Program-made: the position numbers and the translations under genes
Part shown: one piece after another, positions 22,823-31,895 of the stretch
Numbering within the stretch: the first letter of the stretch is position 1
How the letters are laid out: each line of letters starts with the position of its first letter
Notes under the pieces: model-generated
Databases searched by the model: none
What the model was told of the DNA's origin: nothing
Seen by the model: only the letters and a program-made list of their open reading frames with translations
Origin: JAHECQ01 sp047638695
GTDB lineage: Bacteria; Actinomycetota; Acidimicrobiia; Acidimicrobiales; SZUA-35
Direction of reading: 5' to 3'
NCBI GenBank assembly: GCA_047638695.1
Contig: JBLINY010000019.1
Span: 1 to 58,704, forward strand
Length of the DNA stretch: 58,704 bases

Positions 22823-24960
22823 TTAGGCGAGCGCGGTTCTTCGACCACCGTCAGGGGAACCTCAACAGTGCGCCGGATTCGGCCTGGGAGGTCACTTGAT
22901 AGCCACCGTGAGGCGCCGGCGGGCAGGGTCGAGATGATCACCTCGGTCGTTGGTTCTCGACGAACGGCGTTCTCGATGGTGATGAGGGGGTCGGCGTCGC
23001 CGATCTCGCCGGTGGCCGGTAGATCCAATGCTCCGAGCAGGGCGAGACGTTCTTCCAAGCGGTCACGGGCGCCAGTGAGGTCACCGTCGCCACTGAGCGG
23101 CACGACGATATGAAAGCGGGCCGGCGGGTCGGCGCTTGCGGCTCGGCTGCGGATGATGTCGGTGAGCTCGGAAGCAATAAGCGTGCGGTTGGCGACGACC
23201 ACATAGCGCGGACCCAACCGCTCGCCTCGCTGCAGCACAGGAGCCAACCAACCTGTTTCTACCCGCTCGAAAAGTAGCTCGTGGCCACGAGCCCGCAAGA
23301 TGTCGGCCCGAGTGCAGATGCCGACCAGCCGGTCTTTTTCAATGACCGGAAGGTGGCTGATGTCCTCGTCCACCATGAGTTGCAGTGCTTCGACGAGGTC
23401 GGCGGTCGGTGCGATGGTCACGACGTCGCGGAACGCCACCTCGCCGAGCGTCGCTTCCGGGTCGAGAGTTTCGGCGAGGAAGTCGCGCCGGCTGACGATG
23501 CCAATGCAGCGATCGTCGTTGTCGACTACCGGGTAAGCGCCGCGCCCTCGTTGCGCAATCTGATCCTCGGCCTGCCGTACGGTTGTCTCCGGCGGCAGCG
23601 TGTCAACGAGGCGGTTCATGACATCGGAGACGGCCGTTGTACGGAGAGCATCAGCCTTGAGCTCGCCGCCCACTCTGATGCCGCGTCGAGCGAGGGTCTC
23701 GGTGTAGAGACTGTGTTCCGAGAGTCCGGTGGCTACGAGAGCGGCGAGCACAGTGGCCAACATTATGGGCAGCACCACATCGAAATCCTGCGTGAGCTCG
23801 AACACGAAGACCATGGCGGTGAAGGGGGCTCGGGTGGCCGCGCCGAAGGTGGCGGCCATAGCCACGACGGCATAGGCACCTGTCGAAACGCCCAGTCCGG
23901 GGGCGACGTCGGCGGCGATGCTGGCGATCAGGCCGCCGAACGCGGCACTGATGAGTAGCACCGGGGCGAGGGTGCCGCCGGAGGTGCGAGATCCGAGGGC
24001 GATCCACCAGGACACGGTCTTCGCCACCACTACTGCGGCGAGCGTACCGATGGCGAGGCGGCCGGCAAGAACATCGTCGACGACGTCGTAGCCCACACCC
24101 AGAGACCGAGGCACAATCATGCCGATGGTGGCGAAGCCGAGGGCACCGATCAATGGGTGCCAAAATATGGGGAGCGGGAGTTTCCTGAAAAGACGCTCGG
24201 ATGCAAACAACCCCGATGCGATCACGACAGCCAACAGCCCGGAAAGAATGCCAAGGAGGGCATAGAGCGGGAGCTTGTCGAGTCCGGCGTAGTCATGGGC
24301 CGGCACTTCGAATAGCGGCCCGCTTCCGAACAGAGCAGCGTGGATTCCTCCAGCGATACTTGCGGCTACCACCAACGGGATCAACGAACGCAACGAGAGC
24401 TCAAAGAGCAAGAGTTCGATAGCCAACAACACGGCGGCCAGCGGGGCGCCGAAGGTGGCGGTCATACCTGCAGCCGCGCCGGAAGCGAGCAAGATCTTTC
24501 GTTCCGAGGGAGTGACAGCGACGACTTGGCCAAGGAGCGAGCCAATCGCCCCACCGGTGACAATGATCGGCCCCTCTGCGCCGAAGGGAGCGCCGGTACC
24601 AATGGCGATAGCGGCCGAGAGAGGCTTGGTTACGGCGGTTCGGGGCTGTACCCGGCTCTGGCGTCGAAGAACCGCCTCCATTGCTTCGGGAATGCCGTGG
24701 CCGCGGATGATCGGCGACCATCGGGCGATCATCGAGATGACGGTGGCGCCGAGGACGGCAGCGATGATGAGTCGAGGCGAGCGGTCGTAGTCCGACAGAG
24801 AAGGGATCTCGCCCCATTCGAGCCGTCCGAAAAGTGCCAGATTGGTAAAAACGGCAATCATTCGCACCAGCAAATAGGCCGCGCCGCCGGCCAAGAAGCC
24901 CACGGCCGCCGCAAGCCCGACCAACAGCAAAAGTCGTCTTGTAGAGCGGGAAAAGCGCAC
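22819..24960 (-). CDS. ClC-family chloride channel/transporter with CBS pair and C-terminal domain
   Basis: A 713-residue membrane protein. Residues about 10-435 form a ClC core with many hydrophobic helices. The filter segments are GHGIPEAMEA (usual GSGIPE; here His replaces Ser), GAPFGAEGPIIV (GxEGP with the gating Glu) and the re-entrant GAATRAPFTAMVFVFE. At the position of the proton-relay Glu of exchangers the sequence reads AIELLLFE, apparently with Leu, which is more like a channel. Two CBS domains (about 445-570) could bind adenine nucleotides, and the last about 120 residues look like a universal-stress-type alpha/beta domain. Start GTG 24960 follows GGGGAT. It is convergent and stop-overlapping with the flavoprotein gene. 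Confidence 0.9.
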   Translation of the reverse strand: MRFSRSTRRLLLLVGLAAAVGFLAGGAAYLLVRMIAVFTNLALFGRLEWGEIPSLSDYDRSPRLIIAAVLGATVISMIARWSPIIRGHGIPEAMEAVLRRQSRVQPRTAVTKPLSAAIAIGTGAPFGAEGPIIVTGGAIGSLLGQVVAVTPSERKILLASGAAAGMTATFGAPLAAVLLAIELLLFELSLRSLIPLVVAASIAGGIHAALFGSGPLFEVPAHDYAGLDKLPLYALLGILSGLLAVVIASGLFASERLFRKLPLPIFWHPLIGALGFATIGMIVPRSLGVGYDVVDDVLAGRLAIGTLAAVVVAKTVSWWIALGSRTSGGTLAPVLLISAAFGGLIASIAADVAPGLGVSTGAYAVVAMAATFGAATRAPFTAMVFVFELTQDFDVVLPIMLATVLAALVATGLSEHSLYTETLARRGIRVGGELKADALRTTAVSDVMNRLVDTLPPETTVRQAEDQIAQRGRGAYPVVDNDDRCIGIVSRRDFLAETLDPEATLGEVAFRDVVTIAPTADLVEALQLMVDEDISHLPVIEKDRLVGICTRADILRARGHELLFERVETGWLAPVLQRGERLGPRYVVVANRTLIASELTDIIRSRAASADPPARFHIVVPLSGDGDLTGARDRLEERLALLGALDLPATGEIGDADPLITIENAVRREPTTEVIISTLPAGASRWLSSDLPGRIRRTVEVPLTVVEEPRSPN

Positions 24961-25075
24961 GGATCCCCAAGGTGATCATCGGCCCGACCGCGGATGCGGC
25001 CGGCCGTGACGCTACATGTCCCCGGCCCCTGGCACCCAATGGCGTCGCCGATCGAGTGCCCTGTTTGATAGCAGC

Positions 25076-25108
25076 ATGTTTTGATAAGAACATAAAGATA
25101 TGTTTATC
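25076..25108 (+). promoter_or_regulatory. AT-rich nested palindromes before the ArsR-metF-metH operon
   Basis: In otherwise GC-rich DNA, AACATA (25089-25094) and TATGTT (25099-25104) form a perfect inverted repeat around AAGA, flanked by GATA (25083-25086) and TATC (25105-25108). A second inverted repeat pairs ATGTT (25076-25080) with AACAT (25089-25093) over 8 bp. The site is 31 bp before the ATG of an ArsR-type regulator, so an autoregulatory operator overlapping the promoter is likely. TATGTT or GATAAG could serve as the -10 element. Confidence 0.6.
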
Positions 25109-25138
25109 TAGTGATGTTCCCGTCGACAGGATCTTTGC

Positions 25139-26158
25139 ATGGAAGGACTACTCGAAGCCTTGAAGGCAGCTGGTGAGCCGACGCGTCTTCGTGCACTGGC
25201 CGTGCTGGCTCGGGGCGAATTGACGGTGTCGGAGCTCTGCCGGGTTTTGGGTCAAAGCCAACCGCGGGTCAGTCGACATCTTCGCCTTCTTTGTGACGCC
25301 GGTTTGCTCGATCGTCATGCCCAGGGGACGAGCGCCTACTACCGGCTTAGCCGTTCTGGCGCTGGCCGCCGCTTGTTCGACGCCATTCTGCCGCTTGTTG
25401 ACCACGACGATCCCGTGGTCGTTCGTGATCTGGCCCGACTCGCCGATATTCGATCGGCGCGAGCCGAACGGGCCGCCGAGTATTTCGAATCGGTCGCCAG
25501 CGACTGGGATCGGGTGCGGGGCCTCCATGTGGCCGATACCGAGGTCGAGAGGGCGATGGTGTCTGCGGTCGAGAACAAGAACAGACTCTCTTCGGGCGGG
25601 CGCCCTCCTGACCTTCTTGATGTCGGCACCGGCACGGGACGAGTCCTTGAAATCTTCGCCGACCAGATCGAGAACGGTCTTGGCATTGATCTGAGCCAGC
25701 AAATGCTCAACCTGGCTCGCTCCCGACTCGATCATCTTGGTCTTCGCCATTGCGCCGTGCAGCACGGCAACGTCTACGACCTCGATGTTGGGGTCGGCTT
25801 GATGGACATCGCCGTGCTTCATCACGTGTTGCACTTTCTCGACGACCCAGCGATGGCGATCAACGAAGCAGCGAGGACGCTTCGACCAAATGGTCAGCTC
25901 CTGATCGTCGACTTCGACAGTCATGGGCTGGAGAGTCTGCGAGCCGACCATGCCCATCATTGGTTGGGCTTTGCCGATGCAGAAGTCATTGCTTGGTGCG
26001 AGGACGCCGGCCTCACTGATGTCTCGGTCACTCACCTTGGTCACACCATCGACGCCATCAGCGCAGGCGACGATTCCGAAACCCTCACCGTCACGCTCTG
26101 GGTCGCCGAGCAACGATCCGACGCGCCAGCGTTCTACAACTTGGAGGCCGCATCATGA
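25139..26158 (+). CDS. ArsR-type regulator fused to a SAM-dependent methyltransferase domain
   Basis: A 339-residue two-domain protein. Residues 1-95 are an ArsR/SmtB winged helix (GEPTRLRALAVLARGELTVSELCRVLG, then QSQPRVSRHLRLLCDAGLLDR as recognition helix and YYRLSRSG as wing). The metal-binding CVC motif of metal-sensing ArsR proteins is absent. Residues about 110-320 are a class I methyltransferase (LLDVGTGTGRVLEIF as motif I, LGIDLSQQML, HHVLHFLDDPA). It overlaps metF by ATGA and so heads the metF-metH operon. The likely role is to sense SAM or SAH through the second domain and repress the operon at the palindromes upstream (inference); catalytic activity is not shown. ATG 25139 fits the family start. 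Confidence 0.88.
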   Translation: MEGLLEALKAAGEPTRLRALAVLARGELTVSELCRVLGQSQPRVSRHLRLLCDAGLLDRHAQGTSAYYRLSRSGAGRRLFDAILPLVDHDDPVVVRDLARLADIRSARAERAAEYFESVASDWDRVRGLHVADTEVERAMVSAVENKNRLSSGGRPPDLLDVGTGTGRVLEIFADQIENGLGIDLSQQMLNLARSRLDHLGLRHCAVQHGNVYDLDVGVGLMDIAVLHHVLHFLDDPAMAINEAARTLRPNGQLLIVDFDSHGLESLRADHAHHWLGFADAEVIAWCEDAGLTDVSVTHLGHTIDAISAGDDSETLTVTLWVAEQRSDAPAFYNLEAAS

Positions 26159-27123
26159 CGGCAACTCACGTTCAACATTCACAGCCGGCCACAGCCATCC
26201 GACCCATCACGGTGTCGTTTGAGTTCTTCCCCCCAGCCACAGAGGCCGGCCAGGTCAACCTGGCTCGTTGTGCCCAAGAGCTAGCGCCGCTGGCGCCGAC
26301 CTTCGTCAGCGTCACCTATGGCGCGGGTGGGACGACGCAAGAGCGAACCCAGGAGGCCGTGTCGACGCTGGTCACTGACACCGATCTTGATGTCGCCGGC
26401 CACCTTACGTGCGTTGGTGCGACCCGGGATGAACTCGGTGGCGTAATCGATCACTATCTGGGGGCCGGTGTACGTCACATCGTGGCCCTTCGCGGAGATG
26501 CCCCGGACGGGCAGAGCGACGGTGCCGTGCCCGGCGGATACCGCGATGCGGTCGAATTGGTGGCCGGACTGCGCTCTCATGTCGAGGGTACCGAGGCCGC
26601 CGATCTCCAGATTTCGGTCGGTGCGTACCCCGAGGTGCATCCACGAGCGGCTTCACCCCAGGCCGACCTCGACAACCTCAAAGCAAAGATCGATGCCGGT
26701 GCCGATCGGGCCATCACCCAGTTCTTCTTCGACACCGATGTGTTCCTTCGTTTCCTCGAGACGGCTCGGGCCGCGGGTATCACCGTGCCGATCGTGCCAG
26801 GAATCATGCCGATCACAAGCTTCAGCGGCATCGCTCGATTCGCGGGACGCTGCGGGACGATCATTCCAGATTGGATGAGCGACCTTTTCGGCGGTCTCGA
26901 CGAGAGCCCGGAGGTGCGCCAGCTAGTGGCAGCAACGGTGGCCGCAGAGCAGTGCCAAACCCTGGCCGAGTACGGCATCACCGACTTCCACTTCTACACC
27001 ATGAACAAGCCAGAGCTGACGGCGGCTACGTGTCGCATGCTCGGAGTACGGCCCGCTGGTGATGCTGCAAGTGGCACCACCGAATCAGGTGAAACGACGA
27101 CCGAACAGAGGCGAGTGTCTTGA
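26155..27123 (+). CDS. metF: 5,10-methylenetetrahydrofolate reductase
   Basis: A 322-residue FAD-dependent TIM-barrel enzyme reducing 5,10-methylene-THF to 5-methyl-THF, the methyl donor for MetH. Family marks are VSFEFFPPATEAG with the catalytic Glu, FVSVTYGAGGTTQERT, HLTCVGATRDEL, HIVALRGDAPDG, and QFFFDTDVF. The late YGITDFHFYTMNKPE is the standard C-terminal element. The first about 18 residues look like an unstructured extension. It is coupled to the regulator by an ATGA overlap and to metH by a TTGA overlap (TTG 27120, TGA 27121-27123), so the methyl-THF producer and consumer are translated together. Confidence in identity is high. Confidence 0.96.
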   Translation: MTATHVQHSQPATAIRPITVSFEFFPPATEAGQVNLARCAQELAPLAPTFVSVTYGAGGTTQERTQEAVSTLVTDTDLDVAGHLTCVGATRDELGGVIDHYLGAGVRHIVALRGDAPDGQSDGAVPGGYRDAVELVAGLRSHVEGTEAADLQISVGAYPEVHPRAASPQADLDNLKAKIDAGADRAITQFFFDTDVFLRFLETARAAGITVPIVPGIMPITSFSGIARFAGRCGTIIPDWMSDLFGGLDESPEVRQLVAATVAAEQCQTLAEYGITDFHFYTMNKPELTAATCRMLGVRPAGDAASGTTESGETTTEQRRVS

Positions 27124-30100
27124 GAAACCAGGCAGAGCGAGTAGGGCGACTTCGTCAAGCGATGGCCGAACGAATTCTGGTGATCGATGGTGCGATGGGA
27201 ACCAGCATCCAAGGCCTCGAACTCAGCGAAGCTGATTTTCGCAACGACGAACTGGCCGGCCACTCGAACGATCTCTACGGCAACAACGATCTGCTGTCGT
27301 TAACTCGGCCGAAGCTCGTTGCCGAGATTCATCAGAGTTTTCTCGATGCTGGCGCCGATCTGATCTCCACCAACACCTTCAACGCCACCGTGATTTCTCA
27401 GGCCGACTACGGCACAGAACATCTGGCTCAACGGATCAACTTCGAAAGTGCCAAAATCGCACGAGGTGTGGCCGACGCAGCCACCGCGGCCAACCCCGAT
27501 CGGCCCCGGTTCGTCGTCGGAGTGCTTGGCCCAACCAACCGCACCGCCAGCATCTCGCCTGACGTGAACGACCCTGCGTTCCGTGACATCACGTTCGACC
27601 AGCTGAAAGATGCCTACACCGACGCACTCGCCGGCTTGGTCGATGGCGGCTGCGATGTCGTGATGGTCGAAACGATCTTCGACACCTTGAACGCCAAGGC
27701 CGCCATCTACGCCATTCTCGAATACAACGAAGCCAGGCAAGACCTTGACCTGCCCATCATGATCTCGGGCACGATCACGGACCTGTCTGGTCGCACCCTG
27801 TCTGGCCAGACAGCGGAAGCCTTCTGGAACTCGGTCCGTCACGCAAGGCCCCTGGCCGTTGGTCTCAACTGTGCCTTGGGTATCGACGAGCTGAGAGGGC
27901 ACATCACCGAATTGGCTCGTGTGGCCGAAGTCGCTATCAGTTGCCACCCCAACGCCGGCTTGCCGAACGAGCTGGGCGAGTACGACGAGGTCCCCAGCCA
28001 CACCGCCGGAGTCATCGGATCGATGGCAGCGGCCGGGACGTTCAACCTGGTGGGCGGTTGCTGCGGCACAACGCCGGAGCACATCGCTGCCATTGCTGCA
28101 GCCGTCGATGGCTGTAAGCCACGGGTGCTGCCAGAGCCGCCGGTAGCCACCCGTCTTTCCGGCCTCGAGCCGATGACCATCGATGCCAACTCGCTGCTGG
28201 TCAACGTCGGTGAGCGTACGAATGTCACTGGCTCGGCCAAGTTCGCACAGTTGATTCTGGGCGAGGAATTTCAGGCAGCGGTCAGCGTCGCTCGCGACCA
28301 AGTCGAGAACGGTGCCCAGATCATCGATGTCAACATGGACGAGGGCATGCTCGAGTCGCTCGAGGCAATGGAGCAGTTCCTCAAGCTGATCGCGACCGAG
28401 CCCGACATCAGTCGTGTCCCGGTCATGATTGACTCGTCGAAATGGTCAGTTATCGAGGCCGGCCTGAAGTGTGTGCAAGGCAAGTCGATCGTCAACTCCA
28501 TCAGCCTCAAGGAAGGCGAAGAGGCGTTCCTGGCCCACGCAACTGAGGCCCGCCGTCACGGCGCCGCTGTGGTCGTCATGGCGTTCGACGAAACCGGTCA
28601 GGCCGACACGCTCGAACGCAAGGTGTCCATCTGTGAACGGGCGTACAACATCCTGGTCGATCGGATCGGCTTCCCGCCGGAAGACATCATTTTCGACCCG
28701 AATGTGTTCGCCGTGGCCACCGGCATCGAGGAGCACGCCGAGTACGGCATCGCGTTCATCGAAGCAGCCCGGCAGATCAAGGAACGGATGCCCTTGGTCA
28801 ACGTGTCGGGCGGACTTAGCAACCTGTCGTTCTCATTCCGCGGCAACAATCCCCTCCGCGAAGCAATGCACACGGTCTTTCTCTTCCACGCGGTGCAGGC
28901 CGGCATGAGCATGGCCATTGTGAACGCCGGGCGTTTGCCGGTGTACGACGACATTCCGACAGACCTGCGGGACCGGATCGAGGATGTGTTGTTCAACCGT
29001 CGCTCCGACGCCACGGAGCGACTGATCGAGGTGGCGAGCGACGCCAAGGGGCAAGCACAGGCGGCAGCAACCGACCTGAGCTGGCGAGAGGGCACCGTGA
29101 CCGAGCGGCTGGTCCATGCCCTGGTGCGCGGTCTCGACGAGTTCGTCGTTGACGACGCCGAGGAGGCTCGGTTGGACGCGGGTCGTGCGCTCGAGGTGAT
29201 CGAAGGTCCGCTGATGGATGGGATGAACGTCGTCGGCGACCTGTTCGGCGCGGGCCAGATGTTCTTGCCCCAGGTGGTCAAGAGCGCCCGGGTCATGAAG
29301 AAGGCGGTTGCCCATCTCGAGCCCTTCATGCTGACCGAGGGGGGCGAAGCGAAAACGGCGGGCAAGGTCGTACTCGCCACCGCCAAAGGCGACGTGCATG
29401 ACATTGGAAAGAACATCGTCGGCGTGGTTTTGGCCTGCAACAACTACGAGGTCATTGACCTCGGGGTAATGGTGCCGGCGGCAAAGATCCTTCAGACAGC
29501 CAAAGAGGTTGGGGCCGATGTCGTCGGGGTCTCCGGCCTCATCACGCCCAGTCTCGACGAGATGGTTCACGTGGCAGCCGAGATGCAGGCGCAGGGCTTC
29601 GAGATGCCGCTGCTTATCGGTGGTGCGACGACCAGCCGTGTGCACACAGCGGTAAAGGTGGAGCCGGGCTATGAGCACGCGGTCATCTATGTGCCCGATG
29701 CATCCCGAGCGGTCGGTGTCGTCAGCGAGCTTCTCAGCGAGAGGTCAGTTGAGTACCGGGCCGGTATTCGAGCCGAGTACGAGACCGTACGAGTCGACCG
29801 AGCCAAGAACGCGTCGGCCCCTAAGGTCGTGTCGATCGAGGAGGCTCGGGCCAACCGAACACCCATTGTCTGGGATGACTTCTCGCCGGTTGAGCCGACG
29901 TTTACCGGCGTGCGGGTCATCACTGATATTTCGCTGAAGGAACTGCGCGACTTCATCGACTGGACGCCGTTTTTTCGCACCTGGGATCTGGCTGGCGCAT
30001 ATCCTCGAATTCTCGAAGACGACGTGGTTGGCGAGGCGGCCCGCAACGTGTTTGCCGACGCTCAAACGATGCTCGACCAGATCGTCGCTGAAGACTGGCT

Positions 30101-30794
30101 GGACGCCCGGGCCGTTGTCGGGTTCTGGCCGGCGAATGCCGATGGCGATGACATCACGCTGTTCAGTGACAACACTCGGCTGAAGCCGCTTGAAACTCTG
30201 CACACGCTCCGCCAACAGGTAATCCATGCCGATGACCGTCCCAACTTCGCGCTAGCCGATTTCATCGCACCGGTGGACTCTGGCAAAGCCGATCACATCG
30301 GGGCTTTCGCCGTCACAACGGGTACCGGTGTCGGTACTCGGTGCGCGGCGTACGAGGCAGCGAACGACGACTACTCGTCCATCATGCTGAAGGCGTTGGC
30401 TGATCGATTTGCCGAGGCCTGTGCCGAGTATCTGCACAAGCGGGTTCGCACCGATCTCTGGGGTTACCAGGGTGACGACTTCAGCAATGAGCAGCTGATC
30501 AAAGAGGTCTATCAGGGCATCCGCCCAGCGCCCGGCTATCCGGCGTGCCCAGATCACACCGAGAAGGGCACGATCTTTGAGCTTCTCGGAGCAAGCGATG
30601 CGATTGGTGTGAACCTGACGGAGTCGTTTGCGATGGATCCGGCGGCGTCGGTCAGTGGCCTCTACTTCGCCAACGCGGAGAGCCGGTACTTCGGGGTGCG
30701 CAAGGTTGGTCAGGATCAGCTGGCCGACTACGCAGATCGCAAGGGCATGTCTGTCGACGAAGCCGCCCGCTGGCTCGGCCCCGTCCTTTCCTAG
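27120..30794 (+). CDS. metH: cobalamin-dependent methionine synthase
   Basis: A 1224-residue, full-length MetH that transfers the methyl of 5-methyl-THF to homocysteine via methylcobalamin. Domain 1 (about 1-330) binds homocysteine, with zinc Cys in GLNCALG (about 247) and GGCCGTTPEH (about 311). Domain 2 (about 360-620) binds folate (GERTNVTGSAKF). The cobalamin domain (about 640-880) has the His ligand in DVHDIGKN (about 757) and GGATTSRVHTAVK. The C-terminal activation domain (about 900-1224) carries GYPACPDHTEK and is used for SAM-dependent reactivation. The TTG start is inferred from the overlap with metF and alignment to MetH N termini; the first in-frame ATG (MAERILVIDG) would trim a conserved helix. 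Vitamin B12 dependence follows, yet no cobalamin riboswitch is seen upstream. Confidence 0.97.
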   Translation: MRNQAERVGRLRQAMAERILVIDGAMGTSIQGLELSEADFRNDELAGHSNDLYGNNDLLSLTRPKLVAEIHQSFLDAGADLISTNTFNATVISQADYGTEHLAQRINFESAKIARGVADAATAANPDRPRFVVGVLGPTNRTASISPDVNDPAFRDITFDQLKDAYTDALAGLVDGGCDVVMVETIFDTLNAKAAIYAILEYNEARQDLDLPIMISGTITDLSGRTLSGQTAEAFWNSVRHARPLAVGLNCALGIDELRGHITELARVAEVAISCHPNAGLPNELGEYDEVPSHTAGVIGSMAAAGTFNLVGGCCGTTPEHIAAIAAAVDGCKPRVLPEPPVATRLSGLEPMTIDANSLLVNVGERTNVTGSAKFAQLILGEEFQAAVSVARDQVENGAQIIDVNMDEGMLESLEAMEQFLKLIATEPDISRVPVMIDSSKWSVIEAGLKCVQGKSIVNSISLKEGEEAFLAHATEARRHGAAVVVMAFDETGQADTLERKVSICERAYNILVDRIGFPPEDIIFDPNVFAVATGIEEHAEYGIAFIEAARQIKERMPLVNVSGGLSNLSFSFRGNNPLREAMHTVFLFHAVQAGMSMAIVNAGRLPVYDDIPTDLRDRIEDVLFNRRSDATERLIEVASDAKGQAQAAATDLSWREGTVTERLVHALVRGLDEFVVDDAEEARLDAGRALEVIEGPLMDGMNVVGDLFGAGQMFLPQVVKSARVMKKAVAHLEPFMLTEGGEAKTAGKVVLATAKGDVHDIGKNIVGVVLACNNYEVIDLGVMVPAAKILQTAKEVGADVVGVSGLITPSLDEMVHVAAEMQAQGFEMPLLIGGATTSRVHTAVKVEPGYEHAVIYVPDASRAVGVVSELLSERSVEYRAGIRAEYETVRVDRAKNASAPKVVSIEEARANRTPIVWDDFSPVEPTFTGVRVITDISLKELRDFIDWTPFFRTWDLAGAYPRILEDDVVGEAARNVFADAQTMLDQIVAEDWLDARAVVGFWPANADGDDITLFSDNTRLKPLETLHTLRQQVIHADDRPNFALADFIAPVDSGKADHIGAFAVTTGTGVGTRCAAYEAANDDYSSIMLKALADRFAEACAEYLHKRVRTDLWGYQGDDFSNEQLIKEVYQGIRPAPGYPACPDHTEKGTIFELLGASDAIGVNLTESFAMDPAASVSGLYFANAESRYFGVRKVGQDQLADYADRKGMSVDEAARWLGPVLS

Positions 30795-30805
30795 CGTTCC
30801 GCTAG
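30791..30805 (+). terminator. small hairpin containing the metH stop codon
   Basis: CTAGCG (30791-30796) and CGCTAG (30800-30805) form a perfect 6-bp stem with a TTC loop; the metH TAG is inside the left arm. It lies between metH and the convergent threonine aldolase gene, and another GCTAGC palindrome follows at about 30817. It may help terminate transcription, but there is no U tract. Confidence 0.35.
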
Positions 30806-30817
30806 AAATGGATACAG

Positions 30818-31834
30818 CTAGCGGCTGAGGGCGGCCGCTTTCGTGGCTGATTCAACAATGCGGTCGACGTCGTCGGCGGCGATGTCGAGATGGGTCACAA
30901 GGCGCGTCGTTGGGTTGGCGGCGATCACGATGCCATCAGCGGCGAGAGCCCGCCCGAACGCGGCGTGATCGAGCTCGGCCAGTGACAAGAACACCATGTT
31001 GGTGGCGACCCCTTCGACGCCGACACCATCGATCGGAGCAAGACCCTCGGCCAGCCGAGCGGCATTGGCGTGGTCGTCGGCCATTCGTTCGAAGTGATGA
31101 GTGATGGCGTGATCACCGGCGGCGGCGAGGATACCGACCTGGCGCATGGCGCCCCCGAGCATTTTGCGCCATCGCCTGGCTCGGCTGATGAACTCGTGAC
31201 TGCCGGCCAGCAACGATCCGGCTGGTGCTCCCAGGCCCTTCGACAGGCAAACCGAGACCGAATCGAATCCCTCGGCGATCATCGCCGGGCTGACTTCGTC
31301 GGCTATAGCCGCGTTCCAGAGGCGGGCACCGTCGAGGTGCAGGGCCAGGCCAAGCTCGCGGCCGCGGCGTTGGGCCTCGAGCACATAGCCGCTGGGGAGC
31401 GGATGGCCATCCTTAGTGTTCTCCATCGCCAGCAGACGGGCTTGGGCGAAGTGTGGATCATCGGGTTTCACGTAGCTGAACAGCAGATCGAGATCGAAGG
31501 TGCCGTCGGCATTCATCTCGACCGGCTGGGGCTGGATGCCACCGAGCACTGCCGCCCCGCCAGCTTCGTACCGGTACGTATGGGCGCTCTGGCCGACCAG
31601 ATACTCGTCGCCTCGTTGGCAATGCGAGAGCAGCGCACAGAGGTTTGCCTGCGTACCACTGGGAGCGAACATGGCGGTGTCAAAGCCCAGGAGCCCAGCC
31701 ACGCGAGCCTCGAGCGCTGGAGTGGTGGGGTCGTCGCCCCAGACGTCGTCTCCGACCTCGGCCGTCGCCATCGCCTCTCGCATCGAGGGGGTGGGCCTGG
31801 TCACGGTGTCGCTTCGCAAATCGATAACGGTCAC
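30818..31834 (-). CDS. ltaE: low-specificity L-threonine aldolase
   Basis: A 338-residue PLP enzyme cleaving L-threonine/allo-threonine to glycine and acetaldehyde, thus feeding glycine to one-carbon metabolism. The start VIDLRSDTVTRPTPSMREAM and GDDVWGDDPTT are signature segments. FAPSGTQANL, SAHTYRYEAGGAA (His stacks on PLP), LHLDGARLWNAA (Asp/Arg) and SVCLSKGLGAPAGSL with the Schiff-base Lys near residue 199 are all present, so the enzyme looks active. Start is GTG 31834, aligned with family N termini. It is convergent with metH; the pairing with folate genes is plausible metabolically but they are on opposite strands. Confidence 0.93.
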   Translation of the reverse strand: MTVIDLRSDTVTRPTPSMREAMATAEVGDDVWGDDPTTPALEARVAGLLGFDTAMFAPSGTQANLCALLSHCQRGDEYLVGQSAHTYRYEAGGAAVLGGIQPQPVEMNADGTFDLDLLFSYVKPDDPHFAQARLLAMENTKDGHPLPSGYVLEAQRRGRELGLALHLDGARLWNAAIADEVSPAMIAEGFDSVSVCLSKGLGAPAGSLLAGSHEFISRARRWRKMLGGAMRQVGILAAAGDHAITHHFERMADDHANAARLAEGLAPIDGVGVEGVATNMVFLSLAELDHAAFGRALAADGIVIAANPTTRLVTHLDIAADDVDRIVESATKAAALSR

Positions 31835-31895
31835 GCAGTGGAGGGTACTTCCGTGAGCCGCGAGACTTGAGTGCCCGGCATTCGTTCGGCTTGTT

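Noticed and set aside
24961..25138. SAM or cobalamin riboswitch before the metF-metH operon
   Set aside because: The gap is short, I see no B12-box or SAM-box core, and a protein operator explains the palindromes better.
31070..31870. Plus-strand frame opposite the threonine aldolase gene
   Set aside because: Shadow of a gene with all PLP-enzyme motifs on the other strand.
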